Shown here piece after piece: positions 47,830 through 56,438 of a DNA stretch of 64,000 nt. The translations under genes and the position numbers were made by a program. This DNA is from Chloroflexota bacterium. GTDB lineage: Bacteria; Chloroflexota; Anaerolineae; Anaerolineales; Villigracilaceae. The DNA is taken from NCBI GenBank assembly GCA_021787595.1, contig JAJYLQ010000004.1, forward strand, positions 62,001 to 126,000, given 5' to 3'. The notes under the pieces were generated by a model, which made no database searches, was not told the origin of the DNA, and worked only from the letters and a program-made list of their open reading frames with translations. Within the stretch, counting starts at the first letter, position 1; the number at the start of each line of letters is the position of its first letter.

Positions 47830-50373
47830 TTATCCGGGTGGTGTGTAAGGTGCGGCTTCAGGCAATAGAAATTCTGTTTTGAGTGCTTGAACAAGAATGA
47901 AGAATTCGGTGCCGTCACTGTAATGACCGGTGAATAACCAAGCCGGTTGAATATAACGTTGATCTGGACTGAGTTCACCTGTCACATTATGCGGATCGGG
48001 CATGTAGTAAACCAGTTCGATATTATCAATGGTCGTGGCAGGAGGAGTGTAATTTGCCTGTGGAGGAATCACGGGGTTTTGCGTATCGTCAATAACGCGT
48101 GGCTGGTTCGCTGTTATGGATAGTTCCAAAGGCTGGCCATTCTTCGGGCTGACAGCCATGCTGGCACTATAGACACGGATTCCTGGATAACCGCCGAATC
48201 TTTCATCGGGAATGGCAAGTGTTTCCAAGAGAACCTGATCGCCTTGTCCTCCAACCAACATGCTGTCAATTTCGCCATTCGGATTTGCCTGCACGTAGCT
48301 CTTTCCGTCTTCCGTCGTGAAGAGAATGGCGGATTGTCCTTGAATGTTGATTGTTTTCTGTGTGCCCTTCAATATTTCAAATTTAAGGTTGGGAAACGGG
48401 ATTTCATAATGCTCTACATTCACCGTGGTTATCATGTCTTTGGTTGTGGCAGTCCCGGATACGATAATGGGAAGCCCCTGATATGCAGATAGGTCTTGTA
48501 ACGAAGAACCATTTAGAGTCACATATAAGTATTGTCCATTGTTATCTTTGCCGGTCAATTTATATTCCTCGGTTTGAGAACCATCTGACTTTTTGTGAAT
48601 TGTGACGCTCAATATGCCGCGCAGTCCATCGACGCGCGATTGGTTGGAAGGCGGATTTGTGCTTGATTGATTAGATTGTGTAGTGGGAATGATCAGCTTT
48701 TGCCCAACATAAATCGTGCCCGGATCGCTGATCCCATTGGCTTGAGCCAATGCGTCAACGCTAACACCAAACTCGTATGCAATTTTCGACAATGTGTCAC
48801 CAGCTTGAATAGTGTAGGTTTGTTCGCTGTTTCCTCCTCCGCCTCCACCTCCGCCAAGCTGAGAAGCAGATTGTAATGTTGGGAATGGAACTGGCGTGCC
48901 TGTCAAATTGAGTTTATAGAAACCAAGTCCGCCACCGCCACCGCCGCCTCCACCTTGCGTGCTACGCAAGTCAATGGATGACCAATCGAAGGTCTCGCCG
49001 TTTCGCACGCCGATGACGAAAGCATTCTCCAGCGGCAGCGGCAAATTGCTTGGAGCATCTTGCAAAAGAAAAGTCTCGCTATCAATGGTAGTCAGCACAA
49101 TTTGTCCATCAGCGCGTTTTGAGATCGTGCCGAGCAATCCGTCTTGCGCACCGTCACGCGACTTCCATGAATCAAGCTCAAAGACCGATGTGCCGTTTTG
49201 GTCATGGATTTGACCCGTTGCTTCGACGAAGGTGCTGGGCGGCAACTCCGGAGGAATATCCGCAACGTTGCCTGTGACTGTATAACCATTCAATGTGATG
49301 AGCGGCGCGCCGCCATCCCGTGATGGAACAGAACTCAGCCAGCCGTACATCGTGATGGTCTGGTTCATAGGAGTTGCGCGCACCCATGTCTGTATCGGTC
49401 CAGATGGGGAACTCATGCCCTCAATTATGCCTGCTGATGTGTTTGCGTCAGACATGGCGGCTGGATCAAGAATCTTTTGCAAAGCGTCCTCGGCGCTGAT
49501 GATTCCATATTGGCTGGTCTTTTCATATTTTGGCAACACGCCATCCACAGATAAAATGCCTTTTATGTCCAGCGAAAAATTCAGGCCCGCGCACTTGAAA
49601 AATTCGTAACAGATCGGATGACCATCCGGTGTGAGTGGCATGACAAAAAAGCTGTTGTACATTTGCGATGCCCGGATTTCATGCGGAAAATCGAATCTGT
49701 GCGCGGCGAGAAACTGACTGATTTGCGTTTCGGCATCCGGCGGAGGCGTCCCGCCGTTGATGGCCGCGACGTAGCGCGGATAATCGGGATAGAACTCGAA
49801 GGACTGATCTGGATGAACAATCAGACGCTGGCTTCCGTTCGCAATGATGAAATCGGTTGTGCCATACGCGGAACCGTTCAATCCCAATTGCTGTGCCAGC
49901 GCGCGGGCACTTTCGAGCGTGGCGGGTTGTTCGGATTGATATTGATATACGTTCGCCTCGGCAGGCGAATCGGGCAATGGAACAGACAGCGTCAGTGAAG
50001 TTCCATGCCATTGATAAACGGTTGCATTGGTGACAATTGGCGTGGGAGTCAGTGCTTCGCTTGTGATGGAGGACGACGCGGGTGTAATCGTCCCGCCCGC
50101 GCCGGGGATTGGCTTTGGCGCCATCGAGCGGAACACCCAATCCAACACAATGGCAAGGATGATCAAAGCGATTGCCCCAATGATGGCGGGCATTATTTTT
50201 TTGAGTGACATGATAGGCGTCTCCTGTTTGTACGCGCTTTTCAAACGCGCTTCAAGCGCAGCTTGAAAGCCTGAATTCAATTTGATTTGCAGCGCGGTTC
50301 GTTCCAGCAAATCCGCGACGCGCGCATCTTCGGGTTTGAAGTCACCATTAAGATTTTTCATTTGTTCGTTCAT
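47830..50373 (-). CDS. Membrane-anchored LysM protein, probable anti-sigma partner
   Basis: An 847-aa protein. The cytoplasmic N terminus (1-60, DARVADLLERTALQIKLNSG) is helical and could hold the sigma factor. One membrane span follows (IMPAIIGAIALIILAIVLDW), then a Thr/Ser/Pro segment and a large extracytoplasmic region. Between two runs of eight or nine glycines (about residues 460 and 505) lies a short segment, and then a LysM domain (TYTIQAGDTLSKIAYEFGVS) that would bind peptidoglycan or chitin-like glycan. The ATG overlaps the sigma-factor stop (ATGA) and is preceded by GGAGG. Gene order and topology resemble sigma/anti-sigma pairs; the anti-sigma role is inferred. Confidence 0.78.
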   Translation of the reverse strand: MNEQMKNLNGDFKPEDARVADLLERTALQIKLNSGFQAALEARLKSAYKQETPIMSLKKIMPAIIGAIALIILAIVLDWVFRSMAPKPIPGAGGTITPASSSITSEALTPTPIVTNATVYQWHGTSLTLSVPLPDSPAEANVYQYQSEQPATLESARALAQQLGLNGSAYGTTDFIIANGSQRLIVHPDQSFEFYPDYPRYVAAINGGTPPPDAETQISQFLAAHRFDFPHEIRASQMYNSFFVMPLTPDGHPICYEFFKCAGLNFSLDIKGILSVDGVLPKYEKTSQYGIISAEDALQKILDPAAMSDANTSAGIIEGMSSPSGPIQTWVRATPMNQTITMYGWLSSVPSRDGGAPLITLNGYTVTGNVADIPPELPPSTFVEATGQIHDQNGTSVFELDSWKSRDGAQDGLLGTISKRADGQIVLTTIDSETFLLQDAPSNLPLPLENAFVIGVRNGETFDWSSIDLRSTQGGGGGGGGGLGFYKLNLTGTPVPFPTLQSASQLGGGGGGGGNSEQTYTIQAGDTLSKIAYEFGVSVDALAQANGISDPGTIYVGQKLIIPTTQSNQSSTNPPSNQSRVDGLRGILSVTIHKKSDGSQTEEYKLTGKDNNGQYLYVTLNGSSLQDLSAYQGLPIIVSGTATTKDMITTVNVEHYEIPFPNLKFEILKGTQKTINIQGQSAILFTTEDGKSYVQANPNGEIDSMLVGGQGDQVLLETLAIPDERFGGYPGIRVYSASMAVSPKNGQPLELSITANQPRVIDDTQNPVIPPQANYTPPATTIDNIELVYYMPDPHNVTGELSPDQRYIQPAWLFTGHYSDGTEFFILVQALKTEFLLPEAAPYTPPG

Positions 50374-50936
50374 TGCTCCACCTCCAGCAAAAGGGAGGTT
50401 CGCTCGCGCAAATCCCGCAATCCGCGCGAGACCAACATCTTGACCGCGGCTTCGCTTTTGCCAAGCACGCGTCCGGCTTCGGAATTTGTCAGCCCGCCGA
50501 AGAAATATAAAATGATCGCTTCGGCGCGGTCGGGGCTGATCTGTTTCAGCGCGCGTGAAACGGATTCGATTTGCAGACGATGAAAAGCTTTTTGATCGGG
50601 AGCCGCTTCCGGGTCCGGGATATGAAGCGCCGCGTCCAACGGGACCTCGCGCCGGAGTCCGCGAAAGAGGATGGATCGTTTTCTGGAAGCGATTCCCATT
50701 AACCATGCAACGAATGAGCCGCTTCCGCGATACGAGCGGATATTTTCCAGCGCGGCCATAAACGTTTGCGAAGTCAAATCCTCCGCGTCCTTGACGTTGC
50801 CGGTATGCGCCATGTGATAACGGAAAACGTTATTCACGTAGCGGCGATACAGTTCAGCAAAAGCGTCCGCATTTGTGCGGGCTTCGCGCGCGAGCCGGGA
50901 TTCGCCGGCAGGCGGGTTCTTCGACTGCGCTTTCAT
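50370..50936 (-). CDS. ECF-type RNA polymerase sigma factor
   Basis: A 188-aa protein. Region 2 is ELYRRYVNNVFRYHMAHTGN, then DAEDLTSQTFMAALENIRSY. Region 4 is QISPDRAEAIILYFFGGLTN, then AGRVLGKSEAAVKMLVSRGL. It directs RNA polymerase to promoters of an envelope or stress regulon. I chose ATG 50936 (AGGAGG 12 nt upstream) over GTG 50969. The following gene overlaps by 4 bp and encodes a membrane LysM protein, so the sigma factor is likely controlled by an outside signal through that partner. Confidence 0.9.
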   Translation of the reverse strand: MKAQSKNPPAGESRLAREARTNADAFAELYRRYVNNVFRYHMAHTGNVKDAEDLTSQTFMAALENIRSYRGSGSFVAWLMGIASRKRSILFRGLRREVPLDAALHIPDPEAAPDQKAFHRLQIESVSRALKQISPDRAEAIILYFFGGLTNSEAGRVLGKSEAAVKMLVSRGLRDLRERTSLLLEVEQ

Positions 50937-51027
50937 GTATGCGGTTTTACCTCCTGCATGAACGTTCACGTTTGTATGTTGCAGAAGGGGCGGAAAAAGT
51001 AACAGGGAAATCTAAAGCGGGTAACGC

Positions 51028-51510
51028 TTATTCAGGATAAACTTTCCACCCCAACTGCGGAAGCAATGAAAGATCGAATTGATCTTCCGGCACGTTGATG
51101 TGCAGGGCGTTGGCTTCCGCGAGCAGTTCGTTCGTTTCGCCATCGTAGATGCCAGCCCAGGCTTCTGCCATTTTGCTTCTGAGCTTTCCGGCCTTGCCGA
51201 CAATTTTCAACGGCTTGCCAATCGGCACGTTCCTGCGATATTTGATTTCGAGTTTGCCGGTGAACATGAAACGCGGATTGTCCGGATCGGAACCCATGTG
51301 TGCGCGCCCGCTGAGTTCATCGAGGATCGCGGCGACGATCCCGCCGTGCAAAACGCCGGGATAACCCTGGAAATGTTCGGGCGCGATGTAGGTTGATTCC
51401 ACCACGCCCGGCTCGGTCTCATAAATATGCAAATGCAGGCCGACCGGGTTTTCCATTCCGCAGATGAAGCACATGCGCGAGTTTGGCTGCTTGACGTTTT
51501 GTCCTGTCAT
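51028..51510 (-). CDS. PaaI-type hotdog thioesterase
   Basis: A 160-aa single-hotdog protein. The family core is FQGYPGVLHGGIVAAILDEL (His and Asp/Glu of the active site), followed by RFMFTGKLEIKYRRNVPIGK. MCFICGMENPVGLHL at the N terminus is the Cys-x2-Cys-type start seen in many PaaI-like proteins. Likely role: hydrolysis of an acyl-CoA. The ATG overlaps the menG stop by 4 bp (ATGA), so the pair is translationally coupled; hydrolysis of 1,4-dihydroxy-2-naphthoyl-CoA in menaquinone synthesis is a reasonable guess but unproven. Confidence 0.85.
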   Translation of the reverse strand: MTGQNVKQPNSRMCFICGMENPVGLHLHIYETEPGVVESTYIAPEHFQGYPGVLHGGIVAAILDELSGRAHMGSDPDNPRFMFTGKLEIKYRRNVPIGKPLKIVGKAGKLRSKMAEAWAGIYDGETNELLAEANALHINVPEDQFDLSLLPQLGWKVYPE

Positions 51511-52208
51511 GATTCTTTTTCTCCATGATGGATTGCGATGGTGCCGAACATGAATCGTTTGAAATTGATATTCTTGAATCCCGCGGCGGCCATACGTGCG
51601 GCCAGGTTTTCGGCGGTCAAAAAACCTTCTGTTGAGTCGGGCAAATATGTGTAAGCATCCCGGACACCAGAGATCATTCCGCCCAGCGTCGGGATGAGGA
51701 CGTGCATGTGAACCCAGATGAACGGCGAGAGCAAATTTTGTTTTGGACGCGTGGTGTCGAGAATGACGATTCGTCCGCCGGGCTCGAGCACGCGGAATTG
51801 TTCGCGAAGCGCCTGATTGACATCTATCACGTTTCGCATCAAGAAACCGGATACGACCGCGTCGAAGGTTTTGTCTGCAAATGGAAGTTTCAGCGCATCC
51901 GTCGCGGACCAATTCAGCTGTCCAAAGCGTTCTTGTCCCACGCGCATCATCTCCAGTGTGAAATCCGCTGCGACGATGTGAGCGTTTGGTTGTTGACGCA
52001 ACGCTTCGTTGGCAAGATCGCCTGTTCCTGATCCAAGATCGAGCAGACGCGCTCCTGATGTCAGCTGCGCGAGCTTGATGACCTGTTTGCGCCAGCGTAC
52101 GTCCTGTCCGCCGGTCATCAAACGATTCATCAAATCATAGCGGCGGGCGATGCGCGTGAACATGTTTTGTACGTATCGTGCGCGTTCTTGTCCGGTAAGG
52201 TTTGCCAT
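51507..52208 (-). CDS. menG: Demethylmenaquinone methyltransferase (UbiE/MenG)
   Basis: A 233-aa SAM-dependent enzyme for the last step of menaquinone synthesis. Signatures: YVQNMFTRIARRYDLMNRLM, GQDVRWRKQ, motif I LLDLGSGTGDLANEAL, and the UbiE-specific FLMRNVIDVNQALREQFRVL (usually FGLRNV). Near the end LTAENLAARMAAAGFKNINF is also standard. Length normal. menA lies divergently 426 bp away, which supports a menaquinone role. Confidence 0.93.
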   Translation of the reverse strand: MANLTGQERARYVQNMFTRIARRYDLMNRLMTGGQDVRWRKQVIKLAQLTSGARLLDLGSGTGDLANEALRQQPNAHIVAADFTLEMMRVGQERFGQLNWSATDALKLPFADKTFDAVVSGFLMRNVIDVNQALREQFRVLEPGGRIVILDTTRPKQNLLSPFIWVHMHVLIPTLGGMISGVRDAYTYLPDSTEGFLTAENLAARMAAAGFKNINFKRFMFGTIAIHHGEKES

Positions 52209-52245
52209 TTGACTCCTATTGATGTTTACAAAAGTCAGTTAAGGG

Positions 52246-52379
52246 ATGTCATTCTGAGGGAGCGCACTTCCCTGCACTTGCACGCAGGGCAAGTGTGCGA
52301 CCGAAGAGTCTCGTATTTCGGACGAGAGACCCTTCGCTCGCCCCTTCACTCCGTTCAGGGCTTCGGCTCAGGGTGACAT
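52246..52379. repeat. 134-bp inverted repeat, TGTCATTCTGAG family
   Basis: Outer arms TGTCATTCTGAG and CTCAGGGTGACA; inner pairs include CACTTGCACG/GCAAGTGTG and GAGTCTCGT/ACGAGAGAC. It lies in the menG-menA gap (52209-52634), which holds no gene. Confidence 0.85.
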
Positions 52380-52424
52380 AAACCAATTTATAGGAATGTC
52401 AATAAATCAAAACAATTATTTCAA

Positions 52425-52574
52425 ATGTCATTGCGAAGCGGCGGAGCCGCTGTGGCAATCTCCAAAAACAATCAATCGGATGTTACTTGAGATTGCCACA
52501 CTGGAAGAACACAGTGCTTCGTCGTGGCGCCTTGGCGCCACTCCTTGACAGTCTCATAGTATTCGCAATGACAT
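52425..52574. repeat. 150-bp inverted repeat, TGTCATTGCGAA family
   Basis: Perfect 12-bp outer arms TGTCATTGCGAA/TTCGCAATGACA plus inner GTGGCAATCTC/GAGATTGCCAC and GGCGCC-TT-GGCGCC hairpins. It is the second of two tandem but unrelated inverted repeats upstream of menA; the menA promoter must lie in the last 60 bp or inside the repeat. Confidence 0.88.
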
Positions 52575-52634
52575 TCCTGTAGCAACGCTGTATTATAAAC
52601 GCATGTTATACTGCGGTTTTGTTTTGGAGAGCCG

Positions 52635-53546
52635 ATGTTGACACAGGAAAATCCAACGATGAATATCTGGAAAATTTGGTGGCTTGCGAGTCGTCCGAAG
52701 ACACTGCCTGCCGCCGCGTCGGGCGTGGTGATGGGCAGCGCGCTGGCGTGGATGGATCATTCGTTTCAGGTTTTGCCCGCGCTGGCCGCGTTGTGCGTGG
52801 CGCTTTTGCTTCAAATTGGGAGCAACGTTGCCAACGACGTTTATGACTTCGAGCGCGGCGCGGACACATCCGAGCGTCACGGCCCATTGCGCGTCACGCA
52901 AGCCGGATTGCTGACACCTCCGCAGATGAAGCGCGGCATGTGGATCATCTTTGGATTGTCCGCGTTGTTCGGGCTTTCTCTCGCGTTTCTACGCGGCTGG
53001 CCGGTGATCGTCATCGGACTGGCGGCCATCCTTTCCGCCATTGCCTACACGGGCGGACCTTTTCCGCTCGGTTATTACGGATTGGGCGACGTATTCGTTT
53101 TTATTTTCTTTGGTCTCGCGGCAGTGGCGGGAACCTATTACGTGCAGGCCGGTTCGGTCAGCGCCGCGGCGTGGTGGATGTCCGTGCCGATTGGATTGAT
53201 CGTCACCGCCATCCTCGTAGTCAATAACGTGCGCGACCTCGAACACGACCGCGCCGCGGGAAAGCATACGCTGGCAGTCATGATGGGCGCACAAGGCTCG
53301 CGCACACAATATGTTTTGTGCCTGGCAATTGCTTATTTGATTTTGCCTGTCTTGATTTTTCTGAAAATTGTTCCTGTGTTTACTTTGCTGGCGTGGTTAT
53401 CTCTGCCTCTGGCGTGGAAATCTCTGCGGACTGTCTTCACGCAGCGAGGCAAAGCATTGAATGCTGCACTGGCTGGCACGGGTCAAACCGCGCTGGCCTA
53501 CAGCGTTTTATTGTGGCTTGGTATTTTGCTGGCAAAAATATTCTGA
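52635..53546 (+). CDS. menA: 1,4-dihydroxy-2-naphthoate polyprenyltransferase MenA
   Basis: A 303-aa integral membrane prenyltransferase attaching the isoprenoid chain to dihydroxynaphthoate. Motifs: SRPKTLPAAASGVVMGSALA, the first Asp-rich motif NVANDVYDFERGADT, and the second NNVRDLEHDRAAGKHTLAV. About eight to nine membrane spans. The start is ATG 52635 with GGAG about 8 nt upstream. It is divergent from menG. Confidence 0.95.
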   Translation: MLTQENPTMNIWKIWWLASRPKTLPAAASGVVMGSALAWMDHSFQVLPALAALCVALLLQIGSNVANDVYDFERGADTSERHGPLRVTQAGLLTPPQMKRGMWIIFGLSALFGLSLAFLRGWPVIVIGLAAILSAIAYTGGPFPLGYYGLGDVFVFIFFGLAAVAGTYYVQAGSVSAAAWWMSVPIGLIVTAILVVNNVRDLEHDRAAGKHTLAVMMGAQGSRTQYVLCLAIAYLILPVLIFLKIVPVFTLLAWLSLPLAWKSLRTVFTQRGKALNAALAGTGQTALAYSVLLWLGILLAKIF

Positions 53547-53592
53547 ACCGAGCGGGAGGGCCTTATCTTAACCTGAATTTTGGATAAGTAGG

Positions 53593-53704
53593 TTATCGCC
53601 CTGAGCGGAGTGGCGCTAAAGGAGCCACGAAGTCGAAGGGCAGATTTGAAGTGAACTCTACGCTTCGACTGTGGCCTCACGGCCTCCGCTCAGCGCGATG
53701 ATAA
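53593..53704. repeat. 112-bp inverted repeat, TTATCGCCCTGAGCGGA family
   Basis: Ends TTATCGCCCTGAGCGGA and TCCGCTCAGCGCGATGATAA are inverted; inner ACGAAGTCGAAG/CTTCGACTGT pair. It is related to 33990-34093. It lies between two convergent genes (menA and the ABC permease). Confidence 0.88.
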
Positions 53705-53719
53705 CATTTTGAACTAGCG

Positions 53720-54460
53720 TTAGCTTACAAACTTCCATCTGCATAATTTTCGCTCTGCCCAGTCCACGCCAAAATAGAGTCCCAGCCCAAGCAGGCTCAT
53801 GGCGATCACGCCCGCGTACATGGCGGGATAATCAAGCAGCGTGCTGCCGTTGTAATAAATATAATATCCCAGTCCGTACTTTGTCGCGAACAATTCGGTG
53901 ATGTATAAAACTGCCACCGCCGTTCCGATGGATTGTCGCAGCGCGGTCAGAATCGCCGGCAGGCTGGCAGGAAGATAAACGAAACGGAACAACGCTCTTC
54001 GTCCCGCGCCGAGGCTTTGCAGACTCTGGATCAGATGCGGCGACAGGCCCGCGGCCTGGTCCCTGACCAGCACGACGATTTGAAAAAACAAAATCAGAAA
54101 GATGACCGCGATCTTGGCTGTATCGCCAATTCCCAGGAATAACAAAACAACGGGCACGAACACAACTTTCGGGATCGGATACAGCAAATACACGACCGGC
54201 GAAAAAATGCGGTTCAATGTTTTGGACCCGCCGATGGCCAGCCCCGCAGGGACCGCCGCGGCAACTGACAGCAGCATCCCCGCCGTGACGCGCCACAAGC
54301 TGACCGCGAAATCAATCATCAGGCCTTTGCCCAACTGTTGGACGAAGACGATCAGCACGACAACCGGCGCGGGCAGAATCGGGCGATTCACGATCATGGC
54401 CGCGATCTGCCAAACGAGAATCAATCCCAAAGATGCGAACAAGATATCACGCCGCTTCAT
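53720..54460 (-). CDS. ABC transporter permease (SsuC/TauC-like)
   Basis: A 246-aa permease with six spans and the EAA loop LIQSLQSLGAGRRALFRFVYLPASLP typical of the nitrate/sulfonate/taurine class. ATG 54460 lies inside the end of the ATPase gene (14-bp overlap). It works with the ATPase and the lipoprotein upstream. The substrate (sulfonate, nitrate, thiamin precursor or other) is not determined. Confidence 0.92.
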   Translation of the reverse strand: MKRRDILFASLGLILVWQIAAMIVNRPILPAPVVVLIVFVQQLGKGLMIDFAVSLWRVTAGMLLSVAAAVPAGLAIGGSKTLNRIFSPVVYLLYPIPKVVFVPVVLLFLGIGDTAKIAVIFLILFFQIVVLVRDQAAGLSPHLIQSLQSLGAGRRALFRFVYLPASLPAILTALRQSIGTAVAVLYITELFATKYGLGYYIYYNGSTLLDYPAMYAGVIAMSLLGLGLYFGVDWAERKLCRWKFVS

Positions 54461-55214
54461 GATGCATTTCTTTCCAAAGCAAGTTACATAAATTTCGATA
54501 CGCCGCGCTGTTTCGCTGCGAAGCTTTCCCGGCATTCGGATTTTCGAAAACCCTCGCGCTTCGATTGGGCGGCGCATTCAACAGCAGAATCTTTTGCCCC
54601 AATGAAACGGCTTCTTCGACAGAATGGGTCACGACGACAAGAGTCAGCTTTTGCTCGGCGCATAAATCGAGAGTCAGGTTTTGCAAATCTTCGCGCGTGA
54701 TCGCATCCAGCGACGAGAATGGCTCATCCATCAAAAGCAGATCGGGCTGGAGCGCCAATGTGCGGGCAATGGCCGTTCGCTGGCGCTGTCCGCCTGAGAT
54801 TTGTGACGGATATTGATCCGCAATTTCTTCAATGCCAAGTCGTTTCAGCCAGAGATCAATGTTGTTTTTTGACTCATGATCGGCGGGGGAATGTTTTCCG
54901 TCCGGCCCGTAAAAATCCCGGACGCGCGATCCAAGTTCCGCGTTTTGGCGCACGGTTGCCCACGGCAGGAGGCCGTAATCCTGCAAGATCAATCCGGTGC
55001 GCGGACGCGGGCGGGTCAGTGGCTGGCCGTCAATCAGGATTTGACCCGATGTCGGGAATTTCAATCCCGCCAGCAGATAAAGCAGAGTCGTCTTTCCGCA
55101 GCCCGATGGCCCAAGAATCGCCCACGTCTCGCCGCGTTGAACGGATAAATTAAAGTCATCGAAGATCAGCGCCTTGTTCAAATAACCGAATGAGAGCGAA
55201 GCGATTTTGATCAT
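54447..55214 (-). CDS. ABC transporter ATP-binding protein (SsuB/TauB-like)
   Basis: A 255-aa ATPase. Walker A is GPSGCGKTT (about 35-43), the signature ISGGQRQRTAIARTLALQPD, Walker B LLLMDEPFSSLD, and the H-loop VVVTHSVEEAVSLG. The C-terminal 30 residues (RVFENPNAGKASQRNSAAYR) are the usual extension. It overlaps the permease gene by 14 bp. Confidence 0.95.
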   Translation of the reverse strand: MIKIASLSFGYLNKALIFDDFNLSVQRGETWAILGPSGCGKTTLLYLLAGLKFPTSGQILIDGQPLTRPRPRTGLILQDYGLLPWATVRQNAELGSRVRDFYGPDGKHSPADHESKNNIDLWLKRLGIEEIADQYPSQISGGQRQRTAIARTLALQPDLLLMDEPFSSLDAITREDLQNLTLDLCAEQKLTLVVVTHSVEEAVSLGQKILLLNAPPNRSARVFENPNAGKASQRNSAAYRNLCNLLWKEMHHEAA

Positions 55215-55249
55215 GATTGACAGGGAGTGGATAATGCGGCGGGTTAATT

Positions 55250-55297
55250 GTCACGTCTTTGCGAGCAGCGACTTGACGCCACTCGCAAAGACGTGAC
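55250..55297. repeat. Hairpin, GTCACGTCTTTGCGAG arms
   Basis: Perfect 16-bp arms around a 16-nt loop that contains GACGCCA; the arm-loop junction GACGCCACTCGCAA matches the core of the palindrome at 35188-35225. It lies between the ATPase and binding-protein genes and could separate high expression of the binding protein from the membrane parts. Confidence 0.9.
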
Positions 55298-55361
55298 CCA
55301 CCTTTCTGATTAACGGGAGCCTGCTCACGGGCAGACTCCTCGCATTATAACGGCAGCCGCT

Positions 55362-56333
55362 TTATGGTCGAGGAAGGAATGAAGCGTTGACCGAATCCGT
55401 GTAGGAAACGTCAGCGTTTATCAATCCCTTTTCCTTGGCCCAGGCCAGCGCGTCGTTCCATTCCGATTCGGTGGGCACGCCGGCTTTGGGGAACGGCGGA
55501 ATTTTATAGGTGTTGATGACAGACGGCGGGACGAGTTTATTGTCGCTCAATACGCTGGCGTATTTTGCGGGATTCGCATCGAGCAGATCGGAGGCTTCTT
55601 CGATGGCCGCGAGGAAACCGCGGATGGCTTCGGGGTTTTTGTCAACTACATCCTTGCGGAAACTGATCACGCTAAACCCATATTCGGGATGTTTGGAATC
55701 GTCCATCACGATGGATGCGCCTTGCTGCGCGGCGAGCGCGCCGAACGGATCGGGCAGCACGCCGGCTTTGAGCTGGCCGGACGCAAGCAGCGCCATGCGG
55801 TCGGAAAGATTTGGAACCGATGTGGTCTTGATTTGATCGCTGGTCAGCCCTTCGCCCTCGAGCAGCCGGTCGGTAACATATTCGATCACAGTGCCCTGTG
55901 ATACGCCGATCTCCACATTCTTCAAATCTGCGGGGCTGGTAATGCCGCTCTTGGCCGACGCAAGAATGAAGAAATGTCCTGCTCCTTCGGTGGGGCGAAG
56001 CGCATAGCGCACGATCTGCACTTGCACTTTGTCTTTGTTGAACAGGAATGTCGAGATGGTTTCGTTGATCATGCCGTCGGCTTGTCCCGCGGCGATCAGC
56101 TGGTCGCGCGCAGGCGCAGATGCAACCGGAACAAATTCAACGTTCACACCGTGTTTGGCGAAGAGTCCTTCCTGTTTCGCGACGTACATTGGCAGCGTAT
56201 CAATGATCGGCAGAACCGCGATCTTGAGCGTGACCGGTGCGGCAGCGGGGGCGCCGGCCGCGGCGGGCGCGCAGCCCGCGAGCGTCAAGCTTAATGACGC
56301 GGTGAGAAGAATAACGAACCTGAAAAGTTTCAT
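55362..56333 (-). CDS. ABC transporter substrate-binding lipoprotein (NMT1/SsuA-like)
   Basis: A 323-aa protein with lipobox LAGC (about 18-21), an Ala/Pro linker, then an NMT1/SsuA-like fold: LKIAVLPIIDTLPMYVAKQE, GLFAKHGVNVEFVPVASAPA, a dimer of alpha/beta lobes linked at EIGVSQGTVIEYVTDRLLEG. Members bind sulfonates, taurine, nitrate, bicarbonate or pyrimidine precursors. It is the first gene of the three-gene importer; no riboswitch-like structure was recognised upstream (56334-56438). Confidence 0.9.
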   Translation of the reverse strand: MKLFRFVILLTASLSLTLAGCAPAAAGAPAAAPVTLKIAVLPIIDTLPMYVAKQEGLFAKHGVNVEFVPVASAPARDQLIAAGQADGMINETISTFLFNKDKVQVQIVRYALRPTEGAGHFFILASAKSGITSPADLKNVEIGVSQGTVIEYVTDRLLEGEGLTSDQIKTTSVPNLSDRMALLASGQLKAGVLPDPFGALAAQQGASIVMDDSKHPEYGFSVISFRKDVVDKNPEAIRGFLAAIEEASDLLDANPAKYASVLSDNKLVPPSVINTYKIPPFPKAGVPTESEWNDALAWAKEKGLINADVSYTDSVNASFLPRP

Positions 56334-56438
56334 AACAACCGTCCTTCGAAAAGATTATTGCTTGTGGATTTTACAGGACGGATGCTTTGGCCCGTTAGGA
56401 TATATTGCCTCAATTTGTCCGAAAAATATCACGTGGAT

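Noticed and set aside
56334-56438. Riboswitch upstream of the SsuA-like gene
   Set aside because: Only short weak stems are found; no SAM, TPP or other known consensus was recognised.
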